From assembly GCF_000470775.1 (NCBI RefSeq), contig NC_022438.1, forward strand, positions 2,542,001 through 2,606,000: a stretch of 64,000 nucleotides of DNA. The letters are read 5' to 3'. A program made the translations under genes and the position numbers. This DNA is from Leifsonia xyli subsp. cynodontis DSM 46306 (lineage in GTDB: Bacteria; Actinomycetota; Actinomycetes; Actinomycetales; Microbacteriaceae). The notes below the pieces were generated by a model. That model did no database searches and was not told the origin of the DNA. It saw only the letters and a list, made by a program, of their open reading frames with translations. Shown here piece by piece: positions 62,173 to 64,000 of the stretch (position 1 is its first letter; each line of letters starts with the position of its first letter).

Positions 62173-63241
62173 TGCGTTCGGGGCCGGCGTCTCGCCCGGG
62201 CGTTCCGCCGCAGCGGTCTGGAGAATATCCAGCGCTGTAAGCAGGGGCGCTCTCCCGCGCGACGACGGAGAACTCCGCCAGTTCGTGCCGGCCGGCGGCG
62301 TCGAAGCCGTCGATGCGCTCCAGCAGCATGGCGACGGCGCGGTCGGCGAGGCCGCGCAGGTCCGGCGCGACGGTCGTGAGCGAGGGGTAGGTCACGGCGG
62401 TGACGGCCACATTGTCCCACCCGGTCACGACGATGTCGTCAGGGATGCGCAAACCCCGCTCCTGCACCGCTCGCAGCGCCCCGATCGCCGCGAGGTCGTC
62501 GCGGCACACGAGCCCGTCGAGTTCGAGGCCCGCGTCGAGCGCCGCGCCCACCGCGGTGGCGGCGTTGACCGCGGAGACCGAATCGCTCGCGATGAGGCGG
62601 CGTGTGTCCGGTGCGATGCCCGCCGCTTCGAGCGCCTCCTGGTAGCCGGCGATGCGCAGGCGTGAGGTGCGGGTGAGGCCGTGCGCCTCGTGGCCCACGA
62701 ACGCGACTTTCCGGCGTCCGAGCGCGAGGACGTGCTCGGTGACGGCGCGGGCGGCGGCGACGTTGTCGATCATGATCCTGTCCAGTGCCAGCGGGGCGGC
62801 GTTCTCGCCGAGGATCACGAGGGGCACACCGGGCCGGCTCTGGGCGAGCTCGGTGGAGCCCATGACGGTCGGCTGGAACATCATCCCGTCGACCAGGCCC
62901 GCCTCGCTCGCCGACACCACGGCCCGTTCGCCCTCGATGGTCCCGTCGGTCTGCTCGAGCAGCACGCGGTAGCCGTGGCGCGCGGCGGCGGCGTCCACCG
63001 CGCGGGCCAGTTCGGCGAAATACGGGAGGGTCACGTCGGCGAAGGCCAGTGCGAGGAGCCCGGTGCGTCCGGTCGCGAGCCGGCGGCCCATCATGTTCGG
63101 GCGGTAGCCGAGCTCGTCGATCGCGCGCTGCACCCGCTCGCGCATCCTCGCGCTGACGTGGGGATAGTCGCGGACGACATTGGAGACCGTCTTGATGGAG
63201 ACGCCCGCGTAGTCGGCGACATCCTGCAGCCTGACCGCCAT
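62150..63241 (-). CDS. LacI-family transcriptional regulator
   Basis: A 363-residue LacI/GalR repressor. The HTH is VRLQDVADYAGVSIKTVSNVVRDYPHVSARMRERVQRAIDELGYRPNMMGRRLATGRTG, and the periplasmic-binding-like domain includes GMMFQPTVMGSTELAQ and GLVCRDDLAAIGALRAVQERGLRIPDDIVVTGWDN. ATG 63241 follows GGAGGACGGA. The C-terminal 20 residues (YSAGYSPDRCGGTPG) exceed the usual length and lie over an operator-like sequence. The gene is divergent from the sugar-binding protein gene and should repress it in the absence of the sugar. Confidence 0.92.
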   Translation of the reverse strand: MAVRLQDVADYAGVSIKTVSNVVRDYPHVSARMRERVQRAIDELGYRPNMMGRRLATGRTGLLALAFADVTLPYFAELARAVDAAAARHGYRVLLEQTDGTIEGERAVVSASEAGLVDGMMFQPTVMGSTELAQSRPGVPLVILGENAAPLALDRIMIDNVAAARAVTEHVLALGRRKVAFVGHEAHGLTRTSRLRIAGYQEALEAAGIAPDTRRLIASDSVSAVNAATAVGAALDAGLELDGLVCRDDLAAIGALRAVQERGLRIPDDIVVTGWDNVAVTAVTYPSLTTVAPDLRGLADRAVAMLLERIDGFDAAGRHELAEFSVVARESAPAYSAGYSPDRCGGTPGRDAGPERISAAVRG

Positions 63242-63284
63242 TCCGTCCTCCCGTTCCGATGCGCTCACTTTAGCGGAGGCTGCC

Positions 63285-63313
63285 TTGACACCAAATCTCC
63301 AGCGCTGTAAATT
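63285..63313 (+). promoter_or_regulatory. Sugar-transporter promoter with LacI-type operator in the spacer
   Basis: TTGACA (63285-63290), a 17-base spacer and TAAATT (63308-63313) form a near-consensus promoter for the sugar-binding protein gene. The spacer contains the palindromic centre AGCGCT (63301-63306) in TCCAGCGCTGTA, a form expected for LacI/GalR-family operators. A bound repressor would sit directly under RNA polymerase. Confidence 0.7.
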
Positions 63314-63377
63314 CTCCCCACACGCCGAGACGGCTAGATCGGCGGCACACCCGTGCAGCACTCGAGGGAGAGAACAA

Positions 63378-64000
63378 ATGAAGATGCGAACAGCCGCCCG
63401 CGCCATCGCGGTCGCGGCCGTCGCCGGGCTCGGCCTGGCCCTCACCGGATGCGGAGCCTCCTCGGGCGACTATGACGGCCCCAAGGTCACCATCAGCTTC
63501 TGGAACGGCTGGACGGGCGGCGCAGCCCCGGTCCTCGTGCCGAAGCTGATCGAGAAGTTCAACGCCGAGCACGAGAACATCGTCGTCAAGGACGTCCCGA
63601 TGGAGTGGGCGGACATCGCCAAGAAGATGCCGCTCGCCGTCAAAGCCGGCAAAGGCCCGGATGTCTCGGTCGGCCACGGTGACGACATCGCCACCTACGC
63701 CGCCCAGGGCCTCGTGCTGAAAGCCGACTCCATCGTCACGTCCCTCGACTACAAGGAGAGCGACTTCCCGGCCGGGTTGATGAAAGCCGGCGCCTACGAC
63801 GGCGCCCAGTACGCCGTGCCGTGGAGCGTCACCCCGCTCGGCCTCTACGCCAAACAAGGACGTCCTGACGTCCGCGGGCGTGGACACCGGGAACCTGCCC
63901 GCGGACAAGGCCTCCTACCTCGCCGCGCTCGACAAGCTGAAGGCGGCGGGCGTGCAGGGGGAGTGGGTGGACGGCTACGTCTTCACCAGCACGTTCGAGT
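63378..64000 (+). pseudogene. ABC-transporter sugar-binding lipoprotein, frameshifted, 3' end outside the window
   Basis: ATG 63378 follows GGGAGAGAACAA. MKMRTAARAIAVAAVAGLGL leads to a lipobox LALTGC. The mature part starts TISFWNGWTGGAAPVLVPKLIEKFNAEH, typical of family-1 sugar-binding proteins, and includes GPDVSVGHGDDIATYAAQG. Near 63853 one extra A breaks the frame; the other frame continues KDVLTSAGVDTGNLPADKASYLAALDKLKAAGVQGEW to the window edge. It would bind an oligosaccharide for an ABC importer controlled by the divergent LacI-type regulator. Confidence 0.85.

Noticed and set aside
1..64000. CRISPR arrays, tRNA or rRNA genes
   Set aside because: I saw no regularly spaced identical repeats and no cloverleaf or rRNA sequence on reading; a tRNAscan-SE or Infernal run would be decisive for small RNAs.

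Overview
The window is high-GC actinobacterial DNA. Several things point to the Microbacteriaceae and to Leifsonia in particular: the GTGA/ATGA start-stop overlaps, a short family starting MGKLVYG, and a zur-znu-rpmB-rpmG-rpsN neighbourhood. About a third of the recognisable genes carry a single-base frameshift, a premature stop or an insertion, and there are three insertion sequences. This decay resembles the host-restricted plant pathogen Leifsonia xyli subsp. xyli. The species name is inference. Some indels could be sequencing errors, but nonsense codons, IS insertions and an 8-bp duplication are less easily explained that way.

Layout. 1-3.5 kb: a beta-glucosidase remnant cut by an IS481-family element, an aldo/keto reductase, a frameshifted orphan and an unusual purine/pyrimidine tract with three related hairpins. 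3.5-16.3 kb: decayed metabolism and membrane genes (VanZ-like/flavin oxidoreductase fusion, amino-acid antiporter, LysR and TDT exporter, TspO-like, flavodoxin-like, two Gfo/Idh/MocA oxidoreductases) and several small proteins. 16.4-18.3 kb: a serine hydrolase between two clusters of DnaA-box-like sequences. 18.3-20 kb: membrane proteins and a heme oxygenase behind an iron-regulator box. 20-35.6 kb: a signalling and envelope locus read leftward (FHA, Ser/Thr kinase, giant Ig/FN3 repeat protein, MoxR, DUF58, transglutaminase-like, FHA). Most of it is intact except the kinase, giant protein and MoxR, which are frameshifted. A divergent proline-rich membrane protein beside it is split by an IS30-family element.

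35.6-40.4 kb: Pif1-like helicase, membrane protein, CopD-CtaG fusion and HU. 40.6-44.6 kb: a zinc locus in which the cysteine-poor ribosomal proteins S14, L33 and L28 sit beside Zur and ZnuABC, with a Zur-like operator on the znuA promoter. 44.6-49.4 kb: a branched-chain-type 2-oxoacid dehydrogenase operon (E1alpha, E1beta, E2) with an aminotransferase. 49.6-52.4 kb: small membrane proteins and purB.

52.7-58.8 kb: a plastic region. A GntR regulator is frameshifted and cut by a second identical IS481-family copy; an intact paralogue, a GNAT enzyme and a broken alcohol dehydrogenase follow. A visibly AT-richer island of about 1.6 kb sits between 55-bp direct repeats of the dehydrogenase 3' end. 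It carries a secreted toxin-like protein and a small acidic, immunity-like protein, and it is the best candidate here for an undescribed system. 59.4-64 kb: a membrane GT2 polysaccharide synthase, a broken membrane-anchored GH26 mannanase, and a LacI regulator divergent from a frameshifted sugar-binding lipoprotein, with an operator-like site inside a near-consensus promoter.
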